From CAWCGU01 sp963838095 (GTDB lineage: Bacteria; Actinomycetota; Thermoleophilia; Solirubrobacterales; 70-9): DNA of 64,000 bases. The stretch covers positions 216,188 to 280,187 of the forward strand of contig CAWIPO010000009.1 of the NCBI GenBank assembly GCA_963838095.1, written 5' to 3'. This document shows positions 33,974 through 44,081 of this stretch, in pieces. A program made the translations under genes and the position numbers. The notes under the pieces were generated by a model. The model saw nothing but the letters and a program-made list of their open reading frames with translations, was not told the DNA's origin and did not search any database. The number at the start of each line of letters is the position of its first letter. Positions within the stretch are counted from its first letter, which is position 1.

Positions 33974-34825
33974 CTACTCCGGGACTCCCGGCCACCGGCG
34001 AGCGCCGAGCTCGCGCGTGATTCCGCGGGCGGCGTCGGCGACGGCCGTCTTCACCCCCTTTGACGGCCCCCGCGGCATGATCGCCTCGGTCTCTCCGACG
34101 ACGGCGATTGCCCCCACCGCCGCACCCGAGCGATCGAAGATCGCCCCCGCAAGGCTCGACTCGCCGAGGACGGCTTCGTCGCGCTCACGCGCGATCCCGG
34201 TTTCCTGAGCGGCCTTCAGCTCTTCCCGCAGCGCCTTCGCCGCAAGCGTGCGGCCGGTCAGCTTCGGCAGCCCCTCGGCGACGAGGTCGTTGACGAGCTC
34301 TCTCGGCGCGTAGGCGAGGATCGCCTTGCCCAGCGCGCTGGCGTGGACCGGAAGCTCCGCCCCCACCTCCAGGACCTGGAAGGTGGCGTCCGGGCGGAAC
34401 ACGTGATGGACGACGACCACCGATGGCCCGTGCATCACCCCGACGCGGACCGAGGCCGAGGTTCGCTCGGAGAGGCGCTCCGCGTGGACGATCGAGCGAC
34501 CGCGAAGCTCGTTCAGGTCGAGGTAGGAGTTCCCGAGGTGCAGCAGCCCGGGACCGAGCTGGTACTTCTCCGACTCGCGGTCCTGCTCGACGAACCCGTG
34601 CGCTTGAAGTGTCTGAAGCAGCCCGTGCACCGTGGGGCGCGTGATCCCGAGCCGGTCCGCCAGCTCGCTGACCCCGAGGCGCCGGGGGCCGCTTGCCAGG
34701 GCGCGGAGGATCCGCGCGGCGCGATCGACGGACTGAATCGTCCCCTTCGTCCTGCCCGTTTTTGGGCCTCGCGGCGAAGATGTGGTTTTCTCGTTATTCG
34801 GCATTGTCGAATCGACTTCGGTCAT
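33974..34825 (-). CDS. IclR-family transcriptional regulator of the glycerol/dihydroxyacetone locus
   Basis: Up to 283 residues. The N-terminal winged helix is IQSVDRAARILRALASG, then RLGVSELADRLGITRPTVHGLLQTL. The effector domain shows HASALGKAILAY and REAGIA-like QETGIARERDEAV, ending SLAGAIFDRSGAAVGAIAVVG. The start is either ATG 34825 or the in-frame ATG at 34804, because a 17-bp palindrome (34796-34812) overlaps this region. The same palindrome precedes the glpF-dhaKL operon, so this protein likely controls that operon and itself. Confidence 0.93.
   Translation of the reverse strand: MTEVDSTMPNNEKTTSSPRGPKTGRTKGTIQSVDRAARILRALASGPRRLGVSELADRLGITRPTVHGLLQTLQAHGFVEQDRESEKYQLGPGLLHLGNSYLDLNELRGRSIVHAERLSERTSASVRVGVMHGPSVVVVHHVFRPDATFQVLEVGAELPVHASALGKAILAYAPRELVNDLVAEGLPKLTGRTLAAKALREELKAAQETGIARERDEAVLGESSLAGAIFDRSGAAVGAIAVVGETEAIMPRGPSKGVKTAVADAARGITRELGARRWPGVPE
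34796..34812. promoter_or_regulatory. IclR operator candidate, site 1
   Basis: ATTCGGCATTGTCGAAT, a 17-bp palindrome with one mismatch, lies at the start of the IclR gene and 28 bp before the DhaM start. It matches the perfect palindrome ATTCGACATTGTCGAAT at 39741 in 16 of 17 positions. Confidence 0.72.
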
Positions 34826-34839
34826 GTAGACTACCCTGC

Positions 34840-35253
34840 ATGACGGAGGAGGCGGCGCACACGGCGAATACGGTCGGAATCGTGCTTGTATCGCACAGCG
34901 CCCCCCTCGCCGAGGGCCTGGCCGAGCTCGCCGGCCAGATGGCCGGGCCCGGGGTGGAGATCATTGCAGCGGGAGGCGGCCCGTCGGGCGAGCTCGGTAC
35001 CGACGAGGACCGCGTTCGCACCGCGGTGCGACGCGCCGACCGCGGCAGCGGGGCGATCGTTCTCGCCGATCTGGGCAGCTCGGTGCTGACCACCAAGCAC
35101 GTACTCGAGAGTCGCGCCAACGGGCACGTGCGACTGGTCGACGCCCCGTTCGTCGAGGGCGCGCTCGCGGCGGCGGTCGCCTCGTCCGCAGGAAGCCCAA
35201 TCGACGGCGTCGTCGAGGCGGCGGAGGGGACCCGCGGTGTCAACAAGCTTTGA
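34840..35253 (+). CDS. dhaM: Dihydroxyacetone kinase phosphotransfer subunit DhaM
   Basis: A 137-residue EIIA(Man)-like protein. The phospho-accepting His is in VGIVLVSHSAPLAEGLAELA. IIAAGGGPSGELGTDEDRV, GAIVLADLGSSVLTTKHVLES and VRLVDAPFVEGALAAAVAS are all DhaM hallmarks. It relays phosphate from HPr to ADP bound on DhaL. It is divergent from the IclR gene and overlaps the HPr gene by 17 nt. Confidence 0.95.
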   Translation: MTEEAAHTANTVGIVLVSHSAPLAEGLAELAGQMAGPGVEIIAAGGGPSGELGTDEDRVRTAVRRADRGSGAIVLADLGSSVLTTKHVLESRANGHVRLVDAPFVEGALAAAVASSAGSPIDGVVEAAEGTRGVNKL

Positions 35254-35504
35254 GACCGTCGTCGCCCTGCCCGCGCAGGTCGACCTGCACGCGCGGCCCG
35301 CGGCCGACTTCGTTCGCGCCGCGATGCAGTTCGACTGCGACATCACCGTGGCGGCAGACGACCGCGAGGCCGACGCAAAGAGCCTGCTAGCGGTGCTCGC
35401 GCTAGGCGCCAGGGGCGGATCGACGCTGCGCCTCGAGCGCCACCGGCAGCGACGCCGACCGCGCGCTCGAGGACCTCGCCGCCTGTATCGGCTCGCTCGA
35501 CTGA
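35237..35504 (+). CDS. HPr-family phosphocarrier protein, frameshifted
   Basis: About 88 residues starting at GTG. The phospho-His lies in QVDLHARPAADFVRAA; the SLLAVLALGARGG block carries the expected regulatory-loop Ser. An extra C near 35438 breaks the frame; the corrected C-terminus, TGSDADRALEDLAACIGSLD, ends at TGA 35502-35504. With DhaM upstream and enzyme I convergent, it forms the phosphorelay for dihydroxyacetone kinase. Confidence 0.9.
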
Positions 35505-35514
35505 CGACAGCCGG

Positions 35515-37207
35515 TCCGACGTCCACGCGAGCAGCGTTTCGACCTGGGCCGGGGTCTCCAGCCGCCGCGCCATCACCTCGAGGTCGCGCACGTCGCGCGA
35601 AGTCGAGCGAGCGGATCCATTGCCGCAGCGTCCCCACCCGCGCGGCGCCGACGCTGAGCTCATCGACGCCGGCGCCGATCAGAAGCGGAGCGCTGATCGG
35701 ATCCGATGCCGCCTCGCCGCAGACCTCGAGCGGCACCCCGCGCCTTTGGCGGCCTCGACCACGACTGCGATTGCGCGCAGCACGCGCGGGTTGTGGGCCA
35801 GGCCGCCTGCGGCGAGAACCGGTCGGCCCGGAGGACGGAATGGGTGAGGTCGTTGGTGCCGATGCTGAGGAAGTCGACCTCGGCAGCGATCGCGGCGGCG
35901 GCGTCCACGCCCTCGGAGGTCTCGATCATCGCTCCGATCTGAGGGCGGGCAGCGCCGGGAACCGCGTCGAGCGCGTCCGAAATCGCGCGCCTTGCCATGC
36001 GCACCTGCTCGAGCGGTCCCGACCATCGGCAGCAGGATGCGAAGCTCCGAGCCTCCCGCGGTCGCGAGGATCGCGCGCAGCTGCGCCGTGAGGGCCCCGG
36101 GGTTCCTGAGCAGGAGCTCGATCCCGCGCTCCTCGACTCCTTCGAGGAACGGCGGCGTCTTGTCGCCGCCGAAGTCGAGCACGCGGACCGTCGCGACGCC
36201 GCCCTCTAGCTGGGCCAGGATCGGGGCCAGGGCGCGCGCGATGTTCCTCCTCGCTCGGCCAGTCGGACGCGGCGAGGAACGCGAGCTCGGTGCGCAGCAG
36301 TCCCACCCCCTCGGCGCCGGCCTCGATGGCGGTGCGCGAGCTCGGCGGTCCCTGAGACGTTCGCCAGCACGCATACCTGGTGGCCGTCCGTGGTGACCGC
36401 AGGGCAGCCCGCTGGCTGGCGATCGCCCGCGCGCGGCGCTCAGCCGCCGGCTGAGCTCGAGCCGGGCGGCGTCACCCGGGCGGCGTCGGGCGCCAGGTAG
36501 ACGGTCCGCTGTGTCCCGTCGACGACCACCGGGCTTCCGGGAGCGGACCGCCAGCAGCTCGTCGCCGGCCCCGACGACCATCGGGATTCCGAGCGATCGC
36601 GCCACGATCGCGGCGTGGGCCGAGACGCCGCCGGCCGCGAGCGCGATCCCGCTCACCCCGGTTCGAGCTCCGCGACCTCGGCCGGGCCGAGATCGGACGC
36701 GACCAGGATCTCCCCGGCGCCGCTGCTTGCGTTGGCGGCGCCGTCGCGCTGCGGATCTGGATCGTCTGAAGCCGATCCACCAGCCCGCGGCTCGGCGCCC
36801 GACGCTGCGGATGTCGTCGGCGCGCTCGGAGAGCCGGGCGTCATCGAGACGCGCGACCAGCTCGGCCTGTGCCTCCGCTGCGTCGAGAATCGCCGCCGCA
36901 GCCGGCAGCCCGCGCTCGAGCACCGCGACCGAGACCTCTCTTTGCAGTCCCGGATCCTGGGCGATCAGCGTCCCGGTCGCGACGATCTCTGCCTCCTCCT
37001 GCCGGCCCGAGCGCTTCAGCGTCGCGGCGATCGCCTCGATCTCGGCGGTTGCGCGATTGAGCGCCGTCGCAGCCGCCGCGAGCTCATCCTGGCGCCGGGC
37101 GGGGGGGATCGGGCTCGCGATCGACGGCGGCCGCGGTGGCGAGGATGCGCGCGCTGCCGACGGCCATGCCCGGGTGAGGCGGCGAGCCCCTCGAGGATGC
37201 GCTCCAC
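35515..37207 (-). CDS. ptsI: Phosphoenolpyruvate-protein phosphotransferase (enzyme I), several frame breaks
   Basis: Enzyme I passes phosphate from PEP to HPr. Recognisable pieces run in order on the minus strand: GTG start MERILEGLAASPG, the helical HPr-binding region (EIEAIAATLKRSGRQEEAEIV, LIAQDPGLQREV), the phospho-His site GGVSAHAAIVARSLGIPMVVG, VRVLDFGGDKTPPFLEG, LRILLPMVG, and the active-site Cys in MPLEVCGEAASDPISAPLL followed by GVDELSVGA. They lie in changing frames, so at least five indels are present. The 3' end is uncertain (about 35505-35525) and may overlap the HPr end. The start sits just after the DhaL stop. Confidence 0.82.
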
Positions 37208-37210
37208 GAG

Positions 37211-37864
37211 TCAGCCCTCGGCGGCTACGGCCGTCTCGAGCGCGCGAATGATCAACGCGGTCGAGGTGGCCCCGGGATCCTGGTGGCCCACCGAGCGCTC
37301 GCCCAGGTAGGACGCCCGGCCCTTGCGCGCCTGCATCGGGATCGTCGCCCGCATTCCCTCCTCCGCCGCCTCGGCCGCGGCGGCGAGGGCGACCGGCGAC
37401 GGGGCGCTCGGCATCGATCGCGTGACGAAGCGCCTCGATTGCCGGGGAGAGAGCGTCGACCATCGTCTTGTCGCCGGGCGATGCGGCGCCGAGGTCGACG
37501 ATCCCATCAAGCGCCGCGTCCAGTGCGGCCACGAGGTCCTCGCCGTCGAACTCGGTGCGGTCGCCGAGCGATCGACCGGCGCGGCGCAATGCGGCGCCCC
37601 ACAGCGGGCCGCTCGCCCCGCCGATCGTCGACACCAGCGTCTTGCCGGAGACGATCAGGAGCCGGCCGGGCGGGAGCGAATCTCCTGCCCGGCCAGCGCC
37701 TTGGTCACCGAATCGAATCCGCGCCTCATGTTGAGGCCATGATCTCCGTCACCGATCGCGGAGTCCAGCTGGGTCAGGTAGTCGCACTGGTCGGTGACGA
37801 GTGCGGCGCTCTCCTGCATCCAGTTGGTGATCGTTGTGCTTCGCACGACCGACTCGGCGATCAT
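37211..37864 (-). CDS. dhaL: Dihydroxyacetone kinase ADP-binding subunit DhaL, frame breaks
   Basis: DhaL holds the ADP that is re-phosphorylated by DhaM. Segments: LVTDQCDYLTQLDSAIGDGDHGLNMRRGF (Asp residues bind the Mg-ADP), TIGGASGPLWGAALRRAG, LGAASPGDKTMVDALSPA, and the C-terminal ARKGRASYLGERSVGHQDPG. The N-terminal and middle pieces join near 37675 (a base appears missing) and the middle and C-terminal pieces near 37430 (a base appears extra). Total about 217 residues, normal for DhaL. Confidence 0.9.
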
Positions 37865-37870
37865 CGGCTC

Positions 37871-38895
37871 TCAGGCTCCCCAGCGGAGCGCAGCCGTCTT
37901 CACGGGAGCATCCCACAGCGTGGTCAGCTCCTCGTCGAGCTCGAGCAGCGTCAGCGACGCGCCCGCCATCTCGAGCGATGTGATGTAGCTGCCGACCAGC
38001 CGGCGAACCGGCTGCAAGCCGGCCTCCCGCAGCGCCTTCTCGACCTCGCCGTAGAGGAGGTAGAGCTCGATCTGCGGGGTGCCGCCCATCCCGTTCACGA
38101 ACGGCAGCACCTTCGCGCCGTCGGCCGGGCTCGAGATCGCTGACGACGGCCTCGACCATCACCGCGGCGATCTCGTGGGCGCTTGCCAGCGGCTCACGCC
38201 GCCGTCCGGGCTCGCCGTGGATGCCGATGCCGACCTCCATCTCGTCCTCGGGAAGCTCGAAGATCGGCTTCCCGGCGGAGGGCGGAATGCACGAGGTGAG
38301 CGCCACCCCGAACGAGCGCGCCCTGTCGTTGACCCGCCGGGCGATCTCGGCGACGGCCTGCAGCTCATCCGCCGCGTTCGGCCGCTGCGCCGGCGATCTT
38401 CTCGGCCAGCACGGTCGCGCCCACGCCACGCCGCCCCGCGGTGTAGAGCGAGTCCTGGACGGCGACGTCATCGTCGATCAGAACCGACTCGACTTCGATC
38501 CCTTCATCCGCCGCATCCTCCGCGGCGAGCTTGAAGTTCATCACGTCGCCCGTGTAGTTCTTGACGAGGTGAATCACTCCGGCGCCGCCGTCGACCGCCT
38601 TGGTCGCCGCCAGCATCTGGTCCGGGACCGGGGAGGTGAAGACCGCGCCCGGACAGGCCGCGTCCAACATCCCCGGGCCGACGAACCCGCCGTGAAGCGG
38701 CTCGTGTCCCGATCCGCCGCCCGAGACCAGGCCGACCTTGTCCTTCACCGGGGCGTCGGTGCGGACGATGATCTTCTCCTCGGCGTCGTAGCGGAGCAGG
38801 TCGCCATGTGCGGCGGCCAGTCCGGCCACGGACTCCTCAACGACCTCCTCCGGGTCGTTGAGGAACTTCTTGAGTGTCGCTGTCGCTGTCGTCAC
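37871..38895 (-). CDS. dhaK: Dihydroxyacetone kinase substrate-binding subunit DhaK, two frame breaks
   Basis: About 341 residues from a GTG with AAAGGAG upstream. DhaK binds dihydroxyacetone covalently through a His; here it would be among IHGEPG and nearby, while SGGGSGHEPLHGGFVG and VKNYTGDVMNFKLAAE are the other signature blocks. The C-terminus MLPFVNGMGGTPQIELYLLYGEV is conserved. Three segments in three frames join near 38385 and 38130, each step consistent with one extra base. Confidence 0.92.
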
Positions 38896-38905
38896 TGATT
38901 CTCCT

Positions 38906-39717
38906 TTACTTGACGGCCGCGGCTGCTTCGCGGCTGGCTCCGTTGGACCCATCGAAGCGTCGCCGGGGTCGGGATGGGTGACGGCTTCCTCGATCGGGTC
39001 TTCGACGATTCGCGGGGTCGCCAGCGAGTCGTAGGCGAAGGCGGCGAGTCCGCGCCGACGAGGCCCGGGAGGATGTAGACCGGAACCAGCTGATTCCAGA
39101 ATGGTCAGCGCCGTCACCGATCGCCGAAACCAGCTCCGGGCCGAAGGCCCTGGCGGGGTTCAGCGAGGCGCCGGTGAGCGGGCCCACGATCATGATGATC
39201 GCGACGACGACGCCGCCGATGATCAGGCCGGCGAAGTCACCGGGCGAGCGCTTGTCGACGATCCCGAGGATCGTGAACATGAGAATGAACGTTCCGATTC
39301 CCTCAGCGGAGATCGCCGACGCCCACTGGTCGTGTCTCGGGTCGAACGAGGTCTGACCCATGCCGAGGTCGATTCCGCCCTGGGCGAACAGCGCCCAGAT
39401 CGCGAACGCTCCGACGACCGCGCCGATCACCTGGCCGGTCCAGTAGGCCGGCACCTCGCGCCATGGGAACCGGTCTTGATCGCCAGCGCGAACGTGACCG
39501 CCGGATTGATGTGGCATCCGGAAACCTTTCCGATCGCGTACACCATCGCCGCGATCACAAGCCCGAACGCAAACGAGATCCCGAGCAGGTCGGCTCCGGT
39601 CAGTGGGGCGTCGCCGTTCAGCTTCAGCGTCGCAACCACGGAGCCCGGTCCAACGAGTACTAGCAGTGCGGTGCCGAGTCCTTCGGCCAGCGTGCGCTGC
39701 TTAAGTGAGTGCTCCAT
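38906..39717 (-). CDS. glpF: Glycerol facilitator/aquaporin (MIP family), frame breaks
   Basis: A six-helix MIP channel, here presumably for glycerol or dihydroxyacetone. The two NPA loops are GCHINPAVTFALAI and GASLNPARAFGPELV; the second NPAR with following Asp-type residues is common in glycerol channels. GGAGGAG precedes the ATG. The frame changes near 39470 and again near 39085-39060; the last part (LVPVYILPGLVGA, then LAAFAYDSL) is patchy, and the stop is TAA 38906, directly before the DhaK ribosome-binding site. Operon order is glpF-dhaK-dhaL-enzyme I. Confidence 0.88.
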
Positions 39718-39740
39718 GCGCCTCTCCTCCGTTGATTGGT

Positions 39741-39757
39741 ATTCGACATTGTCGAAT
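39741..39757. promoter_or_regulatory. IclR operator candidate, site 2
   Basis: ATTCGACATTGTCGAAT is a perfect 17-bp palindrome 24 bp upstream of the glpF start. Its near twin lies at the IclR gene start (34796). Location near the promoter suggests repression of glpF-dhaKL-enzyme I in the absence of the inducer. Confidence 0.75.
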
Positions 39758-39828
39758 CCGATTCGGCGAGCATACACACTTTCGGCCGGATGTCAAGGCG
39801 TGGCGATTTCGTCGGGTAGCGTTGTGGG

Positions 39829-40970
39829 ATGCGGTCACGGATCGGCCCGGCACTCATCCTGGTCGCGGTGTCCGCTTCGTTTGTCGCCTGCGGCGGCGGC
39901 GGCGACGGTGGGGACGAGGAGATGTCGAGGCCGAATCCGTCGGCTGCGAGACCCGCCCCGAGGGCGATGCCGAAGAGCTGATCTACCTCGCGCGACCGAT
40001 TCCGCCGGGAATAACGGTCGGCAAGGAGGAGCTGACGCAGGCCTCTGAGATCTTGTGCGAGCGCGTGCTGAAGATCGGTGCCGAGGACGCCCAGGTGTCG
40101 GTACAGCCGGAGGACGAGATATCGGTTGTGCTCCCCACGGACCTCGACCCCGCGCAGGTCGATGTGCTGGGAGCGCCGGGCCGCCTGTTCTTCTACGACT
40201 GGGAGGCCAACCTCGTCCCGAACCCCGATACCCCGGCCTCACAGCCGAAAGGGGAGGCCGGCTTCGCCCGGCTCTACGACGCCGTCCAGCTCGCTTCCGA
40301 GCAACAACCTGAAAGCGACAAGAAGTGCGCCGATACCTGCACCTTCGCGGGTGAGCGCTACTACCTCTTCGACGAGAACAGCCTCGAGCCGCTCGCCGGA
40401 CCGGTGGCGGAGGAGAGTGACCTCTACAACCCGGCCAGCGGCAACGACCCCGGGTCCGGCGTCGTGCTCGAGGTCCCCCAGGGGACGGTTGTCGTCGCCG
40501 AGCCCGTGGTCGACGACTCCGGTGGCGGTGAGACCGGGGACGAGTACTTCGTCCTGCATGACGAGCCGGCGCTTTCGGGAGAGGAGACTGCCAACGCCGA
40601 GCCGGGCACCGATCCGGTGACGAACCAGCCGAATGTGTCGTTCGATTTCACTGAAACCGGGCAGAGCAGCTGGGAGTCGCTGACCCTTGAGGTCGCCGAG
40701 CGCGGCCGCGCCGAGGCGCCGCCGGTCGTGGCGACCGACCAGCAGGCCCAGGCCGTCTCCCAGCACATCGCGCTCGTCCTCGACACCCTGGTGGTGACCC
40801 GCCCGATCATCAACTTCGTCTCGAATCCCGCTGGGATCGACGGCAGCACCGGGGCCCAGATCTCAGGCGGCATGACCCTCGCCGAGGCGGAGCGCCTCGC
40901 GGCGATTCTGCAAATCGGGCCGCTGCCCGTCGAGGTCACGCTCGAGTCACGGGAGCCAGTCGCGCCCTAA
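39829..40970 (+). CDS. Lipoprotein with SecD periplasmic-domain-like region, frameshifted near N-terminus
   Basis: About 380 residues. A lipoprotein signal ends SASFVACGGGG. The body has the ordering of the SecD first periplasmic domain: ARPIPPGITVGKEELTQASEILCERVLKIG, VSVQPEDEISVVLP, an inserted region, SFDFTETGQSSWESLT and, near the end, QISGGMTLAEAERLAAILQIGPLPVEV, which parallels the SecD 'ISG-F-EA-LA-LR-GALP' motif. It lacks SecD's membrane helices, so it is not a working SecD by itself. A base appears missing near 39910-39920, joining DGGDEE to DVEAESVGCE. Role is unknown. Confidence 0.75.
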
Positions 40971-40980
40971 AGGCGTCGAG

Positions 40981-42298
40981 CTAGCACGGGGGCGAGTGAG
41001 CCGGCGACATCTCGTGGGGGACCGGCGGCGCCGGTTCAGGAGCGGGCTCGGCCTCCATTTCGGAGATCTCGAGCGTGTCCGCGGGCGCGTTCTGCCGACG
41101 CGAGAACCACAGCGCGCGGCAGCGCCAGGACCGAGATTCCGGACGAGATCAGGTAGGAGCTCGGATACCCATAGACGTCGGCGGCCTTGCCGAGCACCGG
41201 CTGCGCCCACACACCGCCGGACGATCCCATCAGCGAGTCGAAGGAGATGATCGTCGCCCGCTGCTGCGACGGGATCATCCCGTTCAGGTAGGACTGGCGG
41301 ATCGGCATCGTCGCCGCGAACATCAGCCCCCAGACGCAGATCAGCGCGATCACCGGGTAGAAGCTCTCGACGATCCCGATCAGCGCCAGCGAGGCGGTGC
41401 TGATCGCCGCGGTGACGATCAGCGCCGAGGTGCGGCGATGAAACAGCGCCCGGATCCGCGGCGCCGCGATCCCGCCGAGGATCTGGGAGCCGGCGACGAT
41501 CGCCGCCGTCAGCCCGGCGACCGTGTAGGCGGTCGGATCGCCGTACAGCTCGAGCAGGTAGGGCTGCAGTGCGTAGAAGGCGTAGATGCCGACGCCGCCG
41601 GCGAAAAGCGACTCGAGCATCAGCCACTTCACCGCCGGCACCCGCCAGCCGTAGTCGATCGACCCCTTGGCGACGTTGCGCATCTCGCGCAGCGGCCCGC
41701 CGTCCTTCTGCGGCGTGAAGCCGACGTCGTGCATGAGCCGGAACGCGACCACGAACATCACAACCAGGATCGCCCCCCGGATCACGAACGGTACCCCGAG
41801 GCTTGTCGCCTGGGCTATCACGCCGCCGGCGACCGACCCACCCAGCATCGCCGCCCCGGAGACGATCTGGCCCCGAGCGAACACCGACTCCAGCGTCCCG
41901 GTGAACCCGGTCGCGCTCAGCGCGTCGACCAGCCACGCCTCAACCGCTCCGGAGAAGAACGTGAACCCGAGCCCGAGGAACATCGAGACCAAAGCCCACT
42001 CCCAAAACGGCGCCTCGATCTGCCAGAGCAGTACGTAAAGGAGCGTCGACACGGTCAGCGTCACCGTTCCCAGCAGATAGGACATCCGCCGCCCGACGGT
42101 GTCGGCGACGATCCCCGTCGGGACCTCGAAGAGCACCATCCCGGCGGTGAAGAACGCGTTTGCCGCGAACGCCTCCAGGTTCGAGAGCCCGGCGTCGAGC
42201 AGAAAGATCGTGTTGATCCCCCAGATGAACGACGCCGCGAGCGTGTTCCCGAGCAGGAGCAGCAGGTAGGTGCGGGTGATCGACCGCGGAGTGGCCAT
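40981..42298 (-). CDS. Major facilitator superfamily transporter
   Basis: About 439 residues with twelve predicted membrane helices. The motif-A-like loop is VPTGIVADTVGRRMSYLLG. The first helix ITRTYLLLLLGNTLAASFIWGINTIFLLDAGLSN resembles DHA1-type drug or metabolite exporters. Near 41105 an extra base shifts the last part; corrected, the tail is acidic and Pro-rich (LEISEMEAEPAPEPAPP) and stops at TAG 40981. Uncorrected, the frame runs to 41036. Substrate unknown. Confidence 0.9.
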
Positions 42299-42361
42299 CT
42301 ATTGAAGTTAGACGGAGCGCGGACCCGGCGCTCATCGGCGCCGGGCCCGGGGATGCCCGGG

Positions 42362-43162
42362 TTACGCCGCCAGCCGAAGCGGGGGCTCGTTCGCGGGCGT
42401 GGGGAGGAGCGGGGAGAGGATCTCGGACAGGCGCTTGCTGTAGAAGAAATGGCCTGCTTTGGGGGTCAGGAAGGTGGCGCAGTCCGGCACCGCCGCGGCC
42501 AGTCGCTGCGCGTGCTCGGCGGGCACGAGGCGATCGCCGGCGCCGTGCCACAGCATCACCGGGATCCTCACCTCGGCCGGATCGAACCCCCACTCGCGTC
42601 GGCAGACGGCGTAGTCCTCGACCATCGCCGGCGGCGAGGTTGCGGCGCGAAGCTTCAGCGCGCGAAGAAGGGCCTCGGCGGCGACGCGGCCGGCGACCGG
42701 GGCGCCGAAGGCGAGCGCCGGCAGCCGGTAGCGAAGCCGGCCGCCCAGGCCCTCAGGGGTGGGCAGCGGGCTGACGATCGCGGCGGCGACGATGCGCTCG
42801 GCCAGCTCCCATGCGCAGGCGAGCGCGTACGGCCCCCCGGCGGAGACGCCGACCACCGAGAAGCGATCGAAGCCGAGGATGTCCACGAGCTCGCGAACGT
42901 CGGAGGCGAAGTCCGCGACGCTGCGGCCGGGGCTGGGGTCGGAGCCGGCAAAGCCGGGGCGGTTGACGATCAGGTAGCGGATCCCGTGCGCGGCGATCAG
43001 CGCGTCGAGCTGCGGGGTCCGCCACCGCGGCGACCCGATCGCCCCGTGGAGGTAGAGGACCGGGAACCCGGTCGGCGACCCCGCCGCCGAATAAGTGAGT
43101 CGCCGCCCGTCGCGGAGCTCGACGGCGCCCGCATCAGTCAGGTGTTCGTAAGTCGAAGCCAC
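42362..43162 (-). CDS. Alpha/beta hydrolase
   Basis: A 266-residue serine hydrolase fold. YLHGAIGSPRW is the oxyanion region, VVGVSAGGPYALACAWEL the nucleophile elbow (Ser), and a late GAGDRLVPAEHAQRLAA (Asp) with PKAGHFFYSKRLSEIL (His) complete the triad. No signal peptide. Neighbour of the MFS gene on the same strand. Substrate unknown. Confidence 0.9.
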   Translation of the reverse strand: MASTYEHLTDAGAVELRDGRRLTYSAAGSPTGFPVLYLHGAIGSPRWRTPQLDALIAAHGIRYLIVNRPGFAGSDPSPGRSVADFASDVRELVDILGFDRFSVVGVSAGGPYALACAWELAERIVAAAIVSPLPTPEGLGGRLRYRLPALAFGAPVAGRVAAEALLRALKLRAATSPPAMVEDYAVCRREWGFDPAEVRIPVMLWHGAGDRLVPAEHAQRLAAAVPDCATFLTPKAGHFFYSKRLSEILSPLLPTPANEPPLRLAA

Positions 43163-43251
43163 GAATCGCCTGCAAATCGCAGGGTAGGCGCGCGCGGGCG
43201 AGCGGATGTCACAAATCCGTTATCGAGAATCGAGGCTGCCGCAGCACAGGT

Positions 43252-43279
43252 CTGGCGCCTTTATGGCGCATAGCGCCAG
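43252..43279 (-). terminator. Hairpin downstream of the second alpha/beta hydrolase gene
   Basis: CTGGCGC and GCGCCAG pair (7 bp), with an inner TATG/CATA stem around GCG and a 3-nt bulge. It sits 20 nt past the 3' end of the gene at 43299 and before the next minus-strand gene. No U-tract follows, so termination is only plausible. Confidence 0.45.
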
Positions 43280-43298
43280 AAACGCGCCATTCCCAGGA

Positions 43299-44081
43299 TC
43301 AAAGCCGTTGGAGCAGCCGCTCGAGCGCCTCGGCGTAGAGCTGCGGCTGCTCCATCTGCGCCACGTGGCCGGCGCCGGGGAGCGTCTCCACGGGCGCGTC
43401 GGGGAGCAACTCCCGAATCGTGTCCAGTGTGCGAATCGGAATCACGCGGTCGCTCTCTCCCCAAATCAGGCCGACGGGAACCTTCAGCTCCGCGACGCGG
43501 GGACGAAGGTCGGCCGCCGCCACCGCCTCGATCGCGGCGCCGATTCGAGTCGCCCCGTTCGAGGCATTGACCATCATCCTCGTGTCCTCAGCCGAGATCG
43601 CCGACGGGTCGCCGATCGAACCCCAGAGGAGGATCTGGCGGCCTGTCGGGTTATCGGCGAGCTGCTCCCCGAGGACGCGACGTCCGGCGATCACCGCGCT
43701 GCCGATCAGCCCGGCGGCGCGAGCGATCGGGTCGGGCATCGGAGAGAAGCCTGCGGGCGCAGAGAGCACGAGCCGACGAACGAGATCGGGGCGTCGAAGC
43801 GCGAGCACCAGCGCGATCGCGCCCCCGAGCGAATTGCCGATCAGGTCAAACGGCCCGCCGGCCTCTTCAGCGAGCCCCTCGGCCAGCGCATCGCTGACCT
43901 GCTCGAGGTCGAACCCCTCTCCCACCGGAGGCGACTCTCCGAACCCGGGCAGATCCGCGGCGACGACGAAATGCTCGCGCGCCAGGAATTCGGTTGTCGG
44001 CCGCCAGATACCCCGGTTCGTGCCGACCCCGTGCAGCAGGGAGAGAGCCGGCCCCGTGCCCGTGGATTCCGTGGCGATCAC
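43299..44081 (-). CDS. Alpha/beta hydrolase
   Basis: A 260-residue alpha/beta hydrolase. LLHGVGTNRGIW is the oxyanion block, IGNSLGGAIALVLALRRP the nucleophile elbow, GESDRVIPIRTL the acid and GAGHVAQMEQPQLYAEAL the His. A 46-nt stretch of its 3' end (43325-43370) recurs at 51648-51693 with three mismatches, so a related copy once existed there. Substrate unknown. Confidence 0.92.
   Translation of the reverse strand: MIATESTGTGPALSLLHGVGTNRGIWRPTTEFLAREHFVVAADLPGFGESPPVGEGFDLEQVSDALAEGLAEEAGGPFDLIGNSLGGAIALVLALRRPDLVRRLVLSAPAGFSPMPDPIARAAGLIGSAVIAGRRVLGEQLADNPTGRQILLWGSIGDPSAISAEDTRMMVNASNGATRIGAAIEAVAAADLRPRVAELKVPVGLIWGESDRVIPIRTLDTIRELLPDAPVETLPGAGHVAQMEQPQLYAEALERLLQRL

Noticed and set aside
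39651..39670. GAGTACTAGCAG, similar to the ACTAGTACC element
   Set aside because: Only a short partial match inside the glpF coding region with no promoter-like sequence following.
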